From contig OZ234496.1 in NCBI GenBank assembly GCA_965153455.1, positions 2,542,001-2,606,000 of the forward strand: DNA of 64,000 nt. The letters are read 5' to 3'. Shown in pieces: positions 1 through 11,436 of the stretch. Position 1 is the first letter of the stretch, and every line of letters begins with the position of its first letter. The notes under the pieces are model-generated. The model did not search any database. It saw only the letters and a list, made by a program, of their open reading frames with translations, and had not been told where the DNA came from. The position numbers were made by a program, and so were the translations under genes. Source of the stretch: Sphagnum compactum (lineage: Eukaryota > Bryophyta > Sphagnopsida > Sphagnales).

Positions 1-41
1 GCAATATAAGGCTCTGATTTCTTTTTTTCTTTTCACTGTAG

Positions 42-133
42 AGGTTTTCATGACCTTTGCAAGGTGGGATCAGATAGGTAGGGAGGCTCTGGTAAAGGAG
101 GCGTATGAAAGGCCTCCCCCCAATAGATACTGA
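42..133 (+). CDS. Terminal exon of an unidentified gene, cut by window edge
   Basis: A pyrimidine-rich tract ending in an AG at 40-41 looks like a 3' splice site. After two bases that finish a split codon, the frame stays open for 29 codons, contains REALVKEAYERPPPNRY, and stops at TGA 131-133. I do not recognise the family. The charged and proline-rich ending is protein-like, but one short exon is weak evidence. If real, its gene lies to the left and ends about 490 bases before the first COX5B exon I can see. Confidence 0.35.
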
Positions 134-621
134 ACATCTCTGCAATCTATGGCCTATTCAATTTCTTTAGGGGAAGAGTGTTTGCAATGTGCAATAAGAA
201 AATGTTGCAAATGATTGTATCACGACTGTAGCTGGGGGAATTATTGAAGGAAGATGCTGTGAAATGAAATTTCTGATCCTCAGCTCCATTTAGCAAGTTG
301 AATGGGAACTCTTCCCCTAGCACTGCTCAAGGTATGGCCTTCTTTCAGTGGTGGGGGTTCTATACATCTTTGTGGAACTGTTTTCTTGGGATGTCACCTG
401 TTCCAAGACTACTTCAGTCTACGGTGATTAATCTCAGTGTTTCAGATGGGATCTAGATGTACACATTCAGCATTGTGTTCTTGAGGATGGAGTCCCCTGT
501 GAAGTTCTCAGATCCCTGGTGTAGGTTTGAAGGTTTTTATTCCACTAGTATAGGCAACAAGAAAAAAAGGCTGCAAGGGAGTGGGGATGTCACCTGATGT
601 AGTTCTCCACTGACTGGTTAG
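134..621. other. Gap upstream of recognisable COX5B exons
   Basis: No exon could be supported here. COX5B needs a start codon and a mitochondrial transit peptide, so its first exon should lie here or further left, but no ATG-led frame with Arg/Ser-rich presequence character and a usable phase-1 donor stands out. Confidence 0.4.
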
Positions 622-1899
622 GTCAATTGGATGAATTTGGGATTGCAACCGGAGCTGAGCGGGAGGAGTTGGAAGCAAAGCGTGAGGTAAAGGATTTGTT
701 CAATTCTCTCTTCTGATTCTTGCTAGCTGTGATGCAGGCCCTGTTTTCTTGGTTATTTTTGGAGTCTTCCTGAGATTTTGTGCTTGTACTGCAGGGTAAA
801 AAGCGATTTGATCTGGACCCTCCTCGTGGAGCTTTTGGAACCCATGTAAGGTTTTGGATTTTGTATCTCAGGCGGTTGTCTGTCAAACTCTTGACCTGCC
901 AAGCTATGTTGACAGCATCTTCTATGTTGTCTATAATCTCTGCATTATATTTCTCTATTCTTCATTGTGGAGAATGAGCAATCCTACCCAAACTTGTGAA
1001 GAATTGCAATTCAGTTGCTGTGGCTTTCCATTTTGATCTGTTCACTTTAGAAGCTGTTATTGAGATGCTTCTATTTTTGTAGGGATTTTTATTTAATTGT
1101 TCAATGTACAGGATGCCCCTGCAATTGTGGAGTCACACTATGATGTACGGATAGTTGGATGTTCAGGAGGTGTTGGTGGTAAGCATCTTGATCTTATGTA
1201 GCATGCCAAGTTTGAGCTCTGCTGGGGTAATTTGATGGAAATAGTTAATGAGCACAGTATCCATACAACAGAATCTGTGGAGGTCTGGACACTGAAAGCC
1301 AGCCTGCTATAGACTGGAGATGACCATGTTCCACCCTGAAGAATTATTGCTAGATAGAAAGTGACCTGAAATTGACTTGGATGGCGTGCAGAGGATGAGC
1401 ATGACGTTACATGGTTCCATCTGGAAAAGGGCAAACCATATGAGTGCCCAGTCTGCTCACAAGTCTTTCAGGTGATGTCAGGAATGTACATACAACTGCA
1501 AGGGTGTGTTGGGACTTTTGTGATGCTGCATATGTTGTCTGCTGGTGAAACTAATCAATCAAAATGTGAACAAGATTCTAGAGGGCATCATTTGTTTGGC
1601 TTATATTATTATTGTTGCCATGGAGATATGGGTTCTGGCAGTGGTGTACTTGCTACTTCCCGGAAACTGAGTTGGGAAGAGTAGATGCTGAATTCAATTC
1701 ACATTGGTAGACCTTTTGTATCATGCATGCAAATTTCCAACTAATTTAGGTGGTTTACTGCAAAGAATTTTTCTGGTGTTCAATGTGAGGTTGAACAGTT
1801 TTTTTGGAGCATCATTGATAACACTGGAGGTTTTGATTGGTGATGCAGTTGAAGGTGACTGGAGTAGGTGGTCAACCTGGGCATGATGAGCATCACTGA
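622..1899 (+). CDS. COX5B: Cytochrome c oxidase subunit 5b, nuclear-encoded mitochondrial protein
   Basis: Five exons are seen: 622-686, 795-845, 1112-1178, 1392-1471 and 1849-1899 (TGA 1897-1899). All have GT-AG borders and matching phases. The protein reads LDEFGIATGAEREELEAKRE, then KKRFDLDPPRGAFGT, DAPAIVESHYDVRIVGC, DEHDVTWFHLEKGKPYECPV and LKVTGVGGQPGHDEHH. This is the plant COX5b pattern: a conserved GAERE/ELEA start, the FGT-DAP block, a Cys in RIVGC, a CPVC zinc-ligand motif and a His-rich tail. The family is a peripheral, zinc-binding subunit of respiratory complex IV on the matrix side of the inner mitochondrial membrane. The exon with the start codon and transit peptide was not found, so the 5' end is incomplete. 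No lesion is visible in the exons seen. Confidence 0.93.
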
Positions 1900-2761
1900 T
1901 GGACTGCCACAAAGAAGGAAATGTTTGTGCTGGCTTGCCAAAAAAGTAAATATATGCGCACTCAGCTTGGGCTGCAGCATGCACTTTAGTTCAGCTTCAG
2001 CATTTCTTATGCCTGTGACCCCCTCTTTCCGAGCACCCTTGAGAGGCTCTTCCTAAATCAGCATTGGTAAAGCCTACGCTAGGTTTGTCAAATTGCACCT
2101 TTGTGGTTTGCGGGTGAATTCTGTGGGAGCTGATCACTGTGCTCTTCTTTTGGTGGGAAGAGGGTAATCATTTGCATATGCCACTGGACGATGACCAGGT
2201 TGGTCGCAGTTAATAATTCAGGGCAGCTGAATGAATGCCTGGTTTCAAGAGGTGCTTGCCTTCGCTCTTCATCAAGATTTTGAAACTTGTGTGCACACTC
2301 AGGAACTATGTTGTTCTTCTATTTGACCCTTTTGTCTTGTATCTCTGTGGTGTCCAAGTGACAAAAGCTCTACAACATGAAAAACAGCATACAAGGACAG
2401 TAATGGGTGAATTGCTTTTGATCTTCACTGGCATATTGGCTGCCCATTTCCCGCACCTAATTGTGTGTTTCTGCACTAATAAGATTTATGATTTGTTCAA
2501 AAGAGAGGTTTGATGGATTTACCTATCTATTGACCTAATAGATGACATTAGACTTCAGACTCACCAGGAGCTGCTGCAGTACAACTTCAGTTTTGCAAAA
2601 GGATCATGTGTGTAGTTTATAGTTATACACACCACAGACCTGTCCTGACATGCAATTCCCCAAAGACATCTTCATTGACTATATCGAGTTCCTCTTCTCT
2701 CCTGTGTGAATCACACTTGCATTGAAGTCAATGTTCAAACTGATCATCGACAAATTATAGT
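1900..2761. other. COX5B 3' UTR and intergenic sequence
   Basis: The sequence downstream of the COX5B stop is T-rich, as expected for a 3' UTR and spacer. The ORFs here are short and show no recognisable domain. Confidence 0.5.
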
Positions 2762-2985
2762 GTGGCAAACTTCCTGGTGGATCAAAGTTTTTGACCACCT
2801 TGATGCAACTTGTAGGATGAGGATGAGCTTGATTCTTGCACCTCTCAGTCAGTAACGATGAAATCTGGGGTCTGGGTGGCAAACTTCCTGTTGGATCAAA
2901 GTTTTTGACCACCTTGATGCAAATTGTAGGATGAGGATGAGCCTGATTCTTGCACGTCTCAGTAACAATGGAATCTGGGGTTCAA
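2762..2985. repeat. Diverged tandem duplication, period 114 bp, 2 copies
   Basis: GTGGCAAACTTCCTG starts at 2762 and again at 2876. The two units share a long core with AAAGTTTTTGACCACCTTG and GTAGGATGAGGATGAG, ending in ATCTGGGGT. They differ by scattered substitutions and a small indel. The pair lies about 500 bp upstream of the start codon of the next gene, so it may be promoter or leader sequence. Confidence 0.9.
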
Positions 2986-3400
2986 ACTCCACAGGCATAA
3001 ATTAGTAGTGTTTTGATTTTGTCTCATTCTCTCTCCTCACCAAGAAGCACAGTTCTCGTTTTTGGGGGGTCTAGGGTTCTTCAAGGGTTTCATGCCTGCG
3101 AGAGCCCTTTACTTCCTGCAAGGACTCTCTACTCCGTACTCCTGCCGGTAACAAATCCTCTAAAGTTTGTACTTTGTACCTACTTGGATGGAATCGAGCG
3201 TTTGCTGGATCTGTCAAATTTCTGTAGAATTCCTCCTGGATGCTACTGTAGATTAATTGTTGGAAGCCAAGAGAGAATTAACTCTCAGGGATGATTCAGA
3301 GCACACGAGATGAAGATTTGTTAGTAGGTCGTAGGGGATAGAATCCGAAAGATCGAGCACAATCCGTGTACGCACGCATTCACTCAGTATAGTCGCTGCG

Positions 3401-3403
<3 letters not shown>

Positions 3404-3436
<33 letters not shown>
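3404..3436. repeat. (AG)n microsatellite in the leader of the next gene
   Basis: An uninterrupted AG dinucleotide run of about 33 bp ends 48 bp before the ATG at 3484. GA tracts are common in plant 5' leaders and core promoters. A regulatory role here is inference. Confidence 0.9.
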
Positions 3437-3438
<2 letters not shown>

Positions 3439-3483
3439 AGGCAGCGACAACAGGGAGAGTGTGGGGCTTGAAATTAGGGCGAC

Positions 3484-5493
3484 ATGTTAGGGAGGTTGTG
3501 GTTGTCGAGTCTGAAGCTAGGACGATGGCAGCGGTATCGCGATGTGAAGTCGCATTTTTGCCGTTCTATGTCGGGCAAGCGTGGTCCTAGTTTGGAGGAG
3601 CAGGAGTCTGCACGTCGAGCATTAGAAGCTGCGGCTCGTGAGGATCGATTGGACTTTGCAACAGCTGCGAAGATCCTCATGACCACTCCCGCCAAGGAGC
3701 GGAAGTTTGGGTAAAAGCCTTTCACTCTGCTTCATCACTTCTGGTTGTGTTCTTTTCTTTCCTTTTTCTTCTTTTTTGGTCCGTCTCTCTCTGTCTCTCG
3801 TTTGTGCAAGTCTATATAACAGCAAACCCTAGGCACCTGGCATGGGTCTTCAGTCTTGTCTTTCACACATGAAACTGTTTGGAATGTTGGGGAGTAAGAG
3901 AGTGGGAATTGGATCTTTTGAGACCCGAATCTTGGGTGCATTTTTGGGAGTTGATGTTGGAATGTTCAAGGTCACCATTGAGGTGGGTTTTGCCTGTGTG
4001 GGGGGGGGGTGTGTGCTGTGTGGATCTGGGATCAGGTGGGATTTCCACCTTGTGCAGTTTTTCTTTGCTTGTCTTCCTCCTTTAGGTAATCAAACTCTCT
4101 TTTCCAAACCGTGTTGTTGTCATTACACCAGAGATGATAAGGCATTTGTGTATCATGCAAGAGCACAATTATAAGCATTTTTTTGGCCTAGTACAGCTTC
4201 TTCTTGTGATGAGAGATCTTGCATGTTTGACAGGTTGTCGACTTCTGTGGGTTTTGTATCAGAGCATTTGGTGTCTGTATTATGTGTTATGATGACACTT
4301 TCCAACATTTCTGACTCTGCTATTAGTGCCTGCACCTCTTTCAAATGCTTACCTTATTATGGGAGGGATTGTGGACTGTGCATGTCATCCTTTTGCACTT
4401 GTCTTCACTAAACTCTTTTTGAGGAAGGCTGCAAGGGTTTGTGTGTTGATATTCTGATTGTGTGAACTGAGGGGGTCTTGTGTTATGCGCGCAGCGGCTT
4501 ATTTGGTTGCACAATATTCCCGCCATGAGCAACGCCGTATGTTAAAGGTGATCTTGATTTTCCAAACTTGCATTCTGCATATCTCAGAGTCTGGGTGTTT
4601 TAAGTCTTTATTGGATATTATCAAGAAGCTCTGTCATGTCGACCATAGGAACAAGGGGCAAGGTATCAACTTGACAGATTTTTTTGTTGATTCCACTGGA
4701 AGGAAGGAAGTTCAAAGCTTAGGGTTGAGCTTTCTAGGCAAGAGGATAGAAGAAACAGATTTACAAGGAGCGACTAATGTCCTCTGTACTGTGTACAGGA
4801 GCAGGATGCAAAACTTGAGAAAATTATTGATGCAGAATTTGAAACAGAAGTGGAAGCAGAATTGCAAGAAGCTGCTGTTATACTTAGTACCAATGACACA
4901 GATCTGGCATTGTTGAGCTTGCGCCTTGAGGCATTGGAAGCAAGGTTGAAGCAATTGGAGCCAGCTGTTCTAAAAGCTCGAATTGTTGACCACCCAGCTG
5001 AAGAAGCTGCAAGACATGATGTTGAGGGTGGGAAGAAGCAATCAACTGATGTGGTTGCTCATGCTGGGGCACTTCGGGTGCACTTCTTAAATTCTCTTGA
5101 GAGTAGATATGGCAGTTCTTTCAGCTTGCTCTTGTCAGTAATTTTGTTTAGGCCAAAGACATGAGATCAGCTGTAATTACTCAGATCTCTCATGAGCAGT
5201 CTGCTCCATGCATATGTGATGGTGGAGCTGATCTCCCACTTCAAAGGTAGACACTCATATGAACGGTTATATTCCTATTTGTGCAGAATGATGTTGAAGA
5301 AAGTTCTAGCCAGCTGTCAAGGAATGAGGACAGAGACATTGGCAATTTGGAGGATGAGCATGGAGATGATGGCTACTGGAGGTGGTGGAGATGGAAGAGA
5401 GATAAAGGGGAAGACAAGAAACCTGGCCATGAACAAGACAGCAGATTAGATCAGCAGTCTCACCAGAAGCAGATGAAGCAAGAACATCAATAG
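3484..5493 (+). CDS. Conserved single-pass membrane protein of unknown function
   Basis: Exons are 3484-3710, 4036-4085, 4495-4547, 4799-5137 and 5287-5493 (TAG 5491-5493), with GT-AG borders and consistent phases, giving 291 residues. The N-terminus (MLGRLWLSSLKLGRWQRYRD) is basic and Ser/Leu-rich, like a mitochondrial presequence. A second Met (MSGKRGPSLEEQE) could start a non-targeted form. Next come an acidic/Ala-rich helix (RRALEAAAREDRLDFATAAK), a hydrophobic segment built across two splice junctions (FHLVQFFFACLPPLAAYLVA), then a Glu/Lys/Leu-rich probable coiled coil. The tail is hydrophilic with WRWWRWKRDK. Similar sequences are, as far as I recall, unnamed plant proteins, so no function is assigned. 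If the weak donor at 5138 is skipped, the frame ends at TGA 5162-5164, giving 232 residues. Confidence 0.82.
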
Positions 5494-8310
5494 CAAATAG
5501 GACAAAAACTGCCTGTTTCCCCAATGGAAACTGACAAAGGCAGACACAAAATTGGGAACTCAGAAGATGTTTGGAGATAAATTGTTTGACATGAGAAGCT
5601 AGAATCCAAAAATTGAGTTTGAATAACTCCAGCAGGGGAAGTACAGGAATGACCAATGAACTTGCTGTAATTAGCCCCTAATTGGATCTGTTTCAAGCCC
5701 TGGCTAGCCAGGAATTTTATCGAGGTATGCTGCCTTCCTTGGGAGTCTTAGATGCATGTCCTTGCTACGTCAACCAAGAAGCTTAGAATTGAGTCTTCAG
5801 CTAAGTGTTTGTTTTTAACATGAGGAAGCATTTTATCGTGAATGGTCTTAGAAGCTGCATAGACTGCACTGGTGCATAGTATTCATCTGTTCAGGAGTGT
5901 TTATGCATAATTGAGTGGTTGAACCTGTCTCAGATAGAGAGGTGTTGGTAGTGGCACTTTCAAACTACAAGCTGATATCGTGGTTTCTCATGTACATGCA
6001 GGATTGATATGAGCATTCGTGTGGTGGGTGTTTCCAAGAGGTGATGTCCTGCTCAATGACTTCTATGGACATACCCAATACACATGTTGATTCTCTTGAG
6101 CCTAGTGGGCCTAGACCAACATTCTAATCCTTCTAATATGCCACTACTGCTCAAGAGGGATTTATAGATGAGAAGTGTCAAAAGACCATCATTTGAGTGG
6201 CAGAAGACTGAGACTGAAAGTTAGTGTATTAACTTGATGTTCTTCAATGCTGCTGTAAACTTAGTTACTACATACTAATGGCTTCAATGGCAAGTTTGCA
6301 TCAACTTTCAAACAAGCACAAATTTGGGTATTTCTTGACTAATGCTTATCTACACAACAAAAACTTCCATGTTTGTTGTATCCATTGCATCATGAGAATA
6401 AGGTTGTATAGTCTATAATGGTTTGTTGCTCTTCTCAGTATTGAAGTTTGTTGTTTAGCAAATGCACCATGTACAAGTGTGTTTAGGATGATGCCTCGAA
6501 CAAGAAGTTTTACTCCATTGTGCTTCAGCTGATCTATATTTGAAGTGAGCATTTTGATTCCACAGGGTGGACAGGGCTGTTTGACTACTTCCTGGGTTTG
6601 GGACATCTCAAGTGCCAATGTATGTTCTTACCTTGGACTTGGTGCCCTGATATGTCCCAGGCATTACATATTGGGAAAAAAGGACATGGTTCAGAAAACA
6701 TGCTCCCAAATATGTTTCCAATCATTGGGAACCTCAATGTATTGTTGCATCAATGTCTTGTGAAGATACTAATTCAAAATCCAACATTTTATGTTTGCTA
6801 ATTCTAATTTCATTATTGAAGTTCCAATTAAGTAATTAGATAATTATTTGGATTCTTGAGTTCATTTAGGGATGTTGCAAAGTTGTATGCAATTTAAATG
6901 AAAAATATATCATGGATTTCTTATCTGCGAAATTTTGGATATAAAAATTCAAGATGTTTCCAAAATGCTGTGTTCTAGGGTAGAATTGCACAGCATGGAG
7001 CACTTTTCAATATTTTTCTCATTCCTTAACCAGATTTGAATGATTTTTGAGTCATTGGATGTGCAAACTGGAGGGCTACAAATGTTCTTTCAGTGTCAGA
7101 AGTTAATGAGCAGTGCAGAAAACACATGGGAAGAGGATGAAGAGTGATAGGTTGCTTCAATTTTTTTTTGACAAAATAGCTCTAGACCCCTCTCTAGTTT
7201 CAGCCCCATATCTTCCTCAGGTTTAATCTGTTTTGACCGATTTAAAATCTGATGGGTACACCAACTAGGACTTTACAAAACTTCTTGTATTTCCAGAGGC
7301 AAAGATGCAATGATAAAAATATTTAAGCTCAAAATCTTAATCTGATTTAATTTACCCCATCACCAAACACCAAACACCTCACATCTTCCCCAGTCCTCCA
7401 CCAAATTGGGAATTGTTTGCAGTGTTGGAAGTGCTAGACCTCCGGAGGGTTGATGATGAAACCCTAGCAAACTCTTTGAGCTTCAGAAGCTAAGGAACAA
7501 TGTTGTGAGGATTCGACCTCCTTTGAGTTCATACATGTTCACTCACCAGCCTATCTACCCTATATACGTTTGCACATATATTTCCATAGATTGAAATCTT
7601 TTAAAACACATTTTGTAACAACTCATTAATTGGTACTTACCTAGTCTTATGGTGCATGCACACTTGATGTTAAGTCAGTGTTAAATGAAAATCTAGGTGA
7701 CATCCTAGGTGGCATGCAATGTTAAATGGGCCATAGCTCAATGTTAAGTGAATGCTAGCTTAACATAAAATTTTCATGGCAACTAGGTTTAAGTCCTAAA
7801 TGGCTAGCATAGTGTTAGGGGACCCTACCCTAGAGTCACTAACAGCAAGTGTGAATGCACCTTTAAATGGGTTGTCTCTAATTATGTTGAACTGGCTTTC
7901 AAGGACATCCCAAACTCAATTAGAAAAATTCCTACAAAATAAAAACAAGTAAAGTTACAAAAACTAATCCCTAATTTACCAAAATTACCCAAAACTCTCA
8001 TTTAAAATTATCCAAAAAAAACTAGGTACCTACTATATATCTATAAAATGATCCCTCTTAAAATGCATTGGATTTTCATCGACGAGTTTGCATTTTTCAT
8101 CGGAAGCAGTGGACGGTAGGTACTATATAGGCTATCTGAAATCAGGTTCGGGGGTTAAGAAGTCGAACCATTGGATGAAATAAGCATTGGACGTGAGCCG
8201 TACGATTTTCTCCGTGAGTCTAATTTTAGGCTTTGTGTTTTTAACAGTCTATGTGTTGAGCGCGTGCTAGGGATTAGGGTTTTGGTTTTGTGGGAGCAGG
8301 AGATTGTGCT
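5494..8310. other. 3' UTR and intergenic sequence, no gene recognised
   Basis: The first few hundred bases probably form the 3' end of the preceding gene. The rest is AT-rich with short ORFs only, and I found no domain. From about 7590 to 7860 there are loosely repeated words such as TGTTAAGTGAATGCTAGCTT and GTTAAATG, which look like a decayed low-copy repeat. Confidence 0.5.
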
Positions 8311-10272
8311 ATGGAGAGCAATCATGCGGAATCGGTTGCTCATTTGTGTGCCATCACTGCTGCTACGGAAGAGCAGGCCGAATTCTTTTTTGGAGATTGT
8401 GACTTGGCAGCTCGATACCACAATTCATTCGATTTTCGAGGCGGATTTGGGAGAAGTAGGCTCTTTGCATGATGACGAACCTTGGGGTTTATGAAGAAGA
8501 AACTGCGGCGGCTGATGATGAGACCATTAGCCCTCCATCGGTACTTTGCCGTGGTGCCCCCGGCATTGCCTCATCGACCGCAAGTGCAAGGTGCAGGCGC
8601 TGGAGGAGGTTTTGGAAGTAAGCCCCCAGGGCAAGGACAGAAGCGGAAGCAACAAGGGAGCTTCTTTTCGTTGCGGCATCACCACTCTGTCTGACATTAA
8701 CTCCCAGAACCCTGACTCCGAATCTGACTCAGATGGCGCCCAAGAGTATTATACTACCGGTGAGAAAAGTTGTGGACATTTTCCCCTAGCAACCTTGTCA
8801 GATGACGTTCATTGTTGATCAGGATGACAGTGTAGCTCAATGCCATCAAGTGAACCAGAAAATTGTCTCTCGCCAATCTGATGCCTGGCATTGCTGTCGT
8901 GTCTGGAAGTTGGAACCATTGGTTGCTCCGAGCAATCGAGGGGTTTTTTCTGGCACAGCATGTACCCTGGCTGGGGGGGAGCCTCAGCAGCACGATCAAA
9001 ATGCTGGAGCGGCAATGACTGGAATGCAAGCACCAGAACCTGTGCTCCACATTATCACCTTGATGACCCTGCCAATGTTCCTTTTCTAGATGTATGTGCC
9101 TTGGTTTTCTTTTGCTGTTTCCCTTGGATTTTAGCATGGACTTGACACTGCACTCTTATTATTTTCTGACAACCAGTTCATGTGAATCTTGTGAGGAAAG
9201 AGGAAGACTGGCAGGTGGGTATTTTCACTTGATAGTATAACTATCTTTGAACAGAAAAATTTCATTTCCAAGAAGCAACTTTATCTTGTGGATGAAGAAG
9301 TGTGTTGAGGGCTACCTCAGGCTTCTAATTCATATGGAATGCTTTCTTGATTTTGATTGGCATCCACCTGATTCTTCACTTCTTCCATGAGCCTTATGTT
9401 TGTTTGCTGACAACCACCTGCTGAATTCTGATTTTGTTACACTTCATAAGCACCAGTGAATAATTTTCTGCATGAGCATAATATATCTGCTACATAAAAA
9501 GAAAATGGGCGTCATGGGTCCTAGAACATTGGTAGGTTCTGATGTAGTCTTATATTGGTCCTCCTGGCACCTCCAGAGCCAAAATATGTGGCATCCAAGG
9601 AACTGGCCATACCCTTGGCAGCACAGGTCAATTAACAGCCTTAAGACAATCAGCTGGCACAGCTACTTCCTCTTTAGAAACCACAAACTTGCCTTTTGAG
9701 GGCCTCCTTGTCAACGACACAAAACCTGCCACCTCCATTTAGGTGACTGCCTTAATTCAAATAGTTTACTCCTTAGGATTGCCTTGAATGTGGTAACAGT
9801 TAATTTGCTACTACAGCAATTATAGGAGAGGATCATGAAATCTGGTTTCAAACCATTGGCGAGTTGTACATGATTTGTGATCATCTTTTGAGGTTTGAGA
9901 TGTTAGGGTAGTGTACTGCTGATTGGAAAAGGTGACAGTCTATTAGCATGTTCCAGGAGGTGTTAATTGCCAGACTTTCTTCAGTAGTTGTATTCATCCG
10001 TATTCCAAGAGACTGGCTGATTTATTCTCTGTTTTCTTTGTCTGCAATTTGTCAGTTGAGGCTCTCAGATGGGACTCATGGTTGCTCGTTTTAGTCACAG
10101 TCAGACAATTGTGGATATCCGGGGCTTCATTGATGCAGCAAGACCAGGAAACTCAGGATTGTATGACCTTCAGAACATGCGATTTCCTCCAAAGCAGCTG
10201 ACTGACTCTCTTCAGACAATTGAAAGTGCAGGGCTCATCAGTGCAGTTGTAATCCAAAAGACTTATCTTTAA
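8311..10272 (+). pseudogene. Decayed PUX/p47-type gene (UBA-like, SEP and UBX remnants)
   Basis: The intact family (p47/NSFL1C; plant PUX3/4/5 group) binds the AAA ATPase CDC48/p97 through UBX and SEP domains and ubiquitin through an N-terminal UBA. ATG 8311 opens a UBA-like start (HLCAITAATEEQAEFFFGD). The frame then jumps to SIFEADLGEVGSLHDDEPW and again to YEEETAAADDETISPPS. A further frame gives ITTLSDINSQNPDSESDSDG followed by AQEYYTTGEKS, the hallmark linker. The SEP domain keeps RGVFSGTACTLAGGEPQQ and EPVLHIIT, then jumps to LDDPANVPFLD, with the central part missing. Exon 9177-9214 gives VHVNLVRKEEDW with good splice sites. Exon ~9570-9742 gives GTGHTLGSTGQ and LLVNDTKPATSI, then TAG. 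The UBX exon 10056-10272 breaks at RLSDGT, one base before [20 protein letters not shown], and ends [16 protein letters not shown]. Introns persist, so this is not a retrocopy. Confidence 0.88.
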
Positions 10273-11436
10273 AGTGTAGAAATACAGGGGGTGAATTCTG
10301 CTGACTCTGGAATGAAGTTATCAGCTTTTGTGTAAATATTCAGAGCATACACTTCTGTGTGCCTTCAGCAAAAGACCAGAAATACAAACCTTGACTCTGA
10401 TGAAGGTCAAATTATCTGGTAAGGATGCCATGTCAATTTATTTGTGTACCATTTGTGCAGAAGTTTGACTGTACTACAGACATGATGGCATTCACTGAGA
10501 TGGGTGTTCACCATTTTGTTGCCTCACAACTCCTAACTACCTATTCTTTTTAAAATCTCCAGCAGGGCCTTCATTTTGTCCACTAGAAATCCTGCTTCCC
10601 ACGAGGAGTTGATGCTGATAAAATCCGGATAGCTGCTGCTCTGTTGAATACTGCTCAAAGGTCAATATATCCTTTGATTTTGAGTTTGATGACTTTGGGA
10701 ATTTTCATTAATGTGAATCGCCATGGAGATGTAGGTTGCCTTAAAGGATGGAACCTGCACAATCAAATTAAAAACAAAGCCAGAAGTCTTTCTTTCCCAA
10801 GTCCCATGATAATACTGAGATGGTAAGAGCTCTGGACATGCTAATGCTCTTTCAGTGACAATTCTGCTATCTTTTCCTTCCGAGGTTTTCTTTGGATAAA
10901 TGGGCTTGCTCATTACATGAAAACTGACTGAATGTCAAAAACTTGAGCTTGATTATTTCCATGATAGATGGCAAGATGTTGCCAATATTGTTCAGGCCAG
11001 GGAGTGGCTCCAGTTTCATGACCTCTTAACATATTATTTTGCAGCATAGAAATTTCAGAGCTCTCAGATCTGCATGTTGAATCAGAGGGGAGTTGAAGGG
11101 TTTTTGTGTTTACTTAAAAGAGTGCATGTCTCAATTTTATCCCCTAATGCTACTGAAAATTGGAAAAAATTGCTACCAATTCTAGTTGATTTCAAGACCA
11201 AAACATATATACAGAAATGGTGCTGAATCTAGAAAAGATTTTACATCCAAATGATCATGAGCAAATTATACAATGTTGTACAGAACTCCAGATATAAGGC
11301 ATTAATGTTGTAAGCGAGAGTGTCCATAAGTGCAGTTTTCTTTGCACTATAGTGAATTCTAATGTAACCTCAACTGAATGAGCAGAAACCATCTCCATAA
11401 AAAGCTCTTTTTTGATGTAGGCTGGATCATGCAGAA
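10273..11436. other. Intergenic sequence between PUX pseudogene and bHLH gene
   Basis: No gene could be supported. Short peptides such as FPRGVDADKIRIAAALLN near 10580-10650 look protein-like but are isolated and were not recognised. The right part should include the 3' UTR of the minus-strand bHLH gene. Confidence 0.4.

Noticed and set aside
8311-10272. Explaining all PUX frame changes as sequencing errors
   Set aside because: The SEP domain also has a real internal deletion and there is a nonsense codon at an exon end, while neighbouring genes such as COX5B and ORP show no such errors. Homopolymer error cannot be excluded for each single slip.
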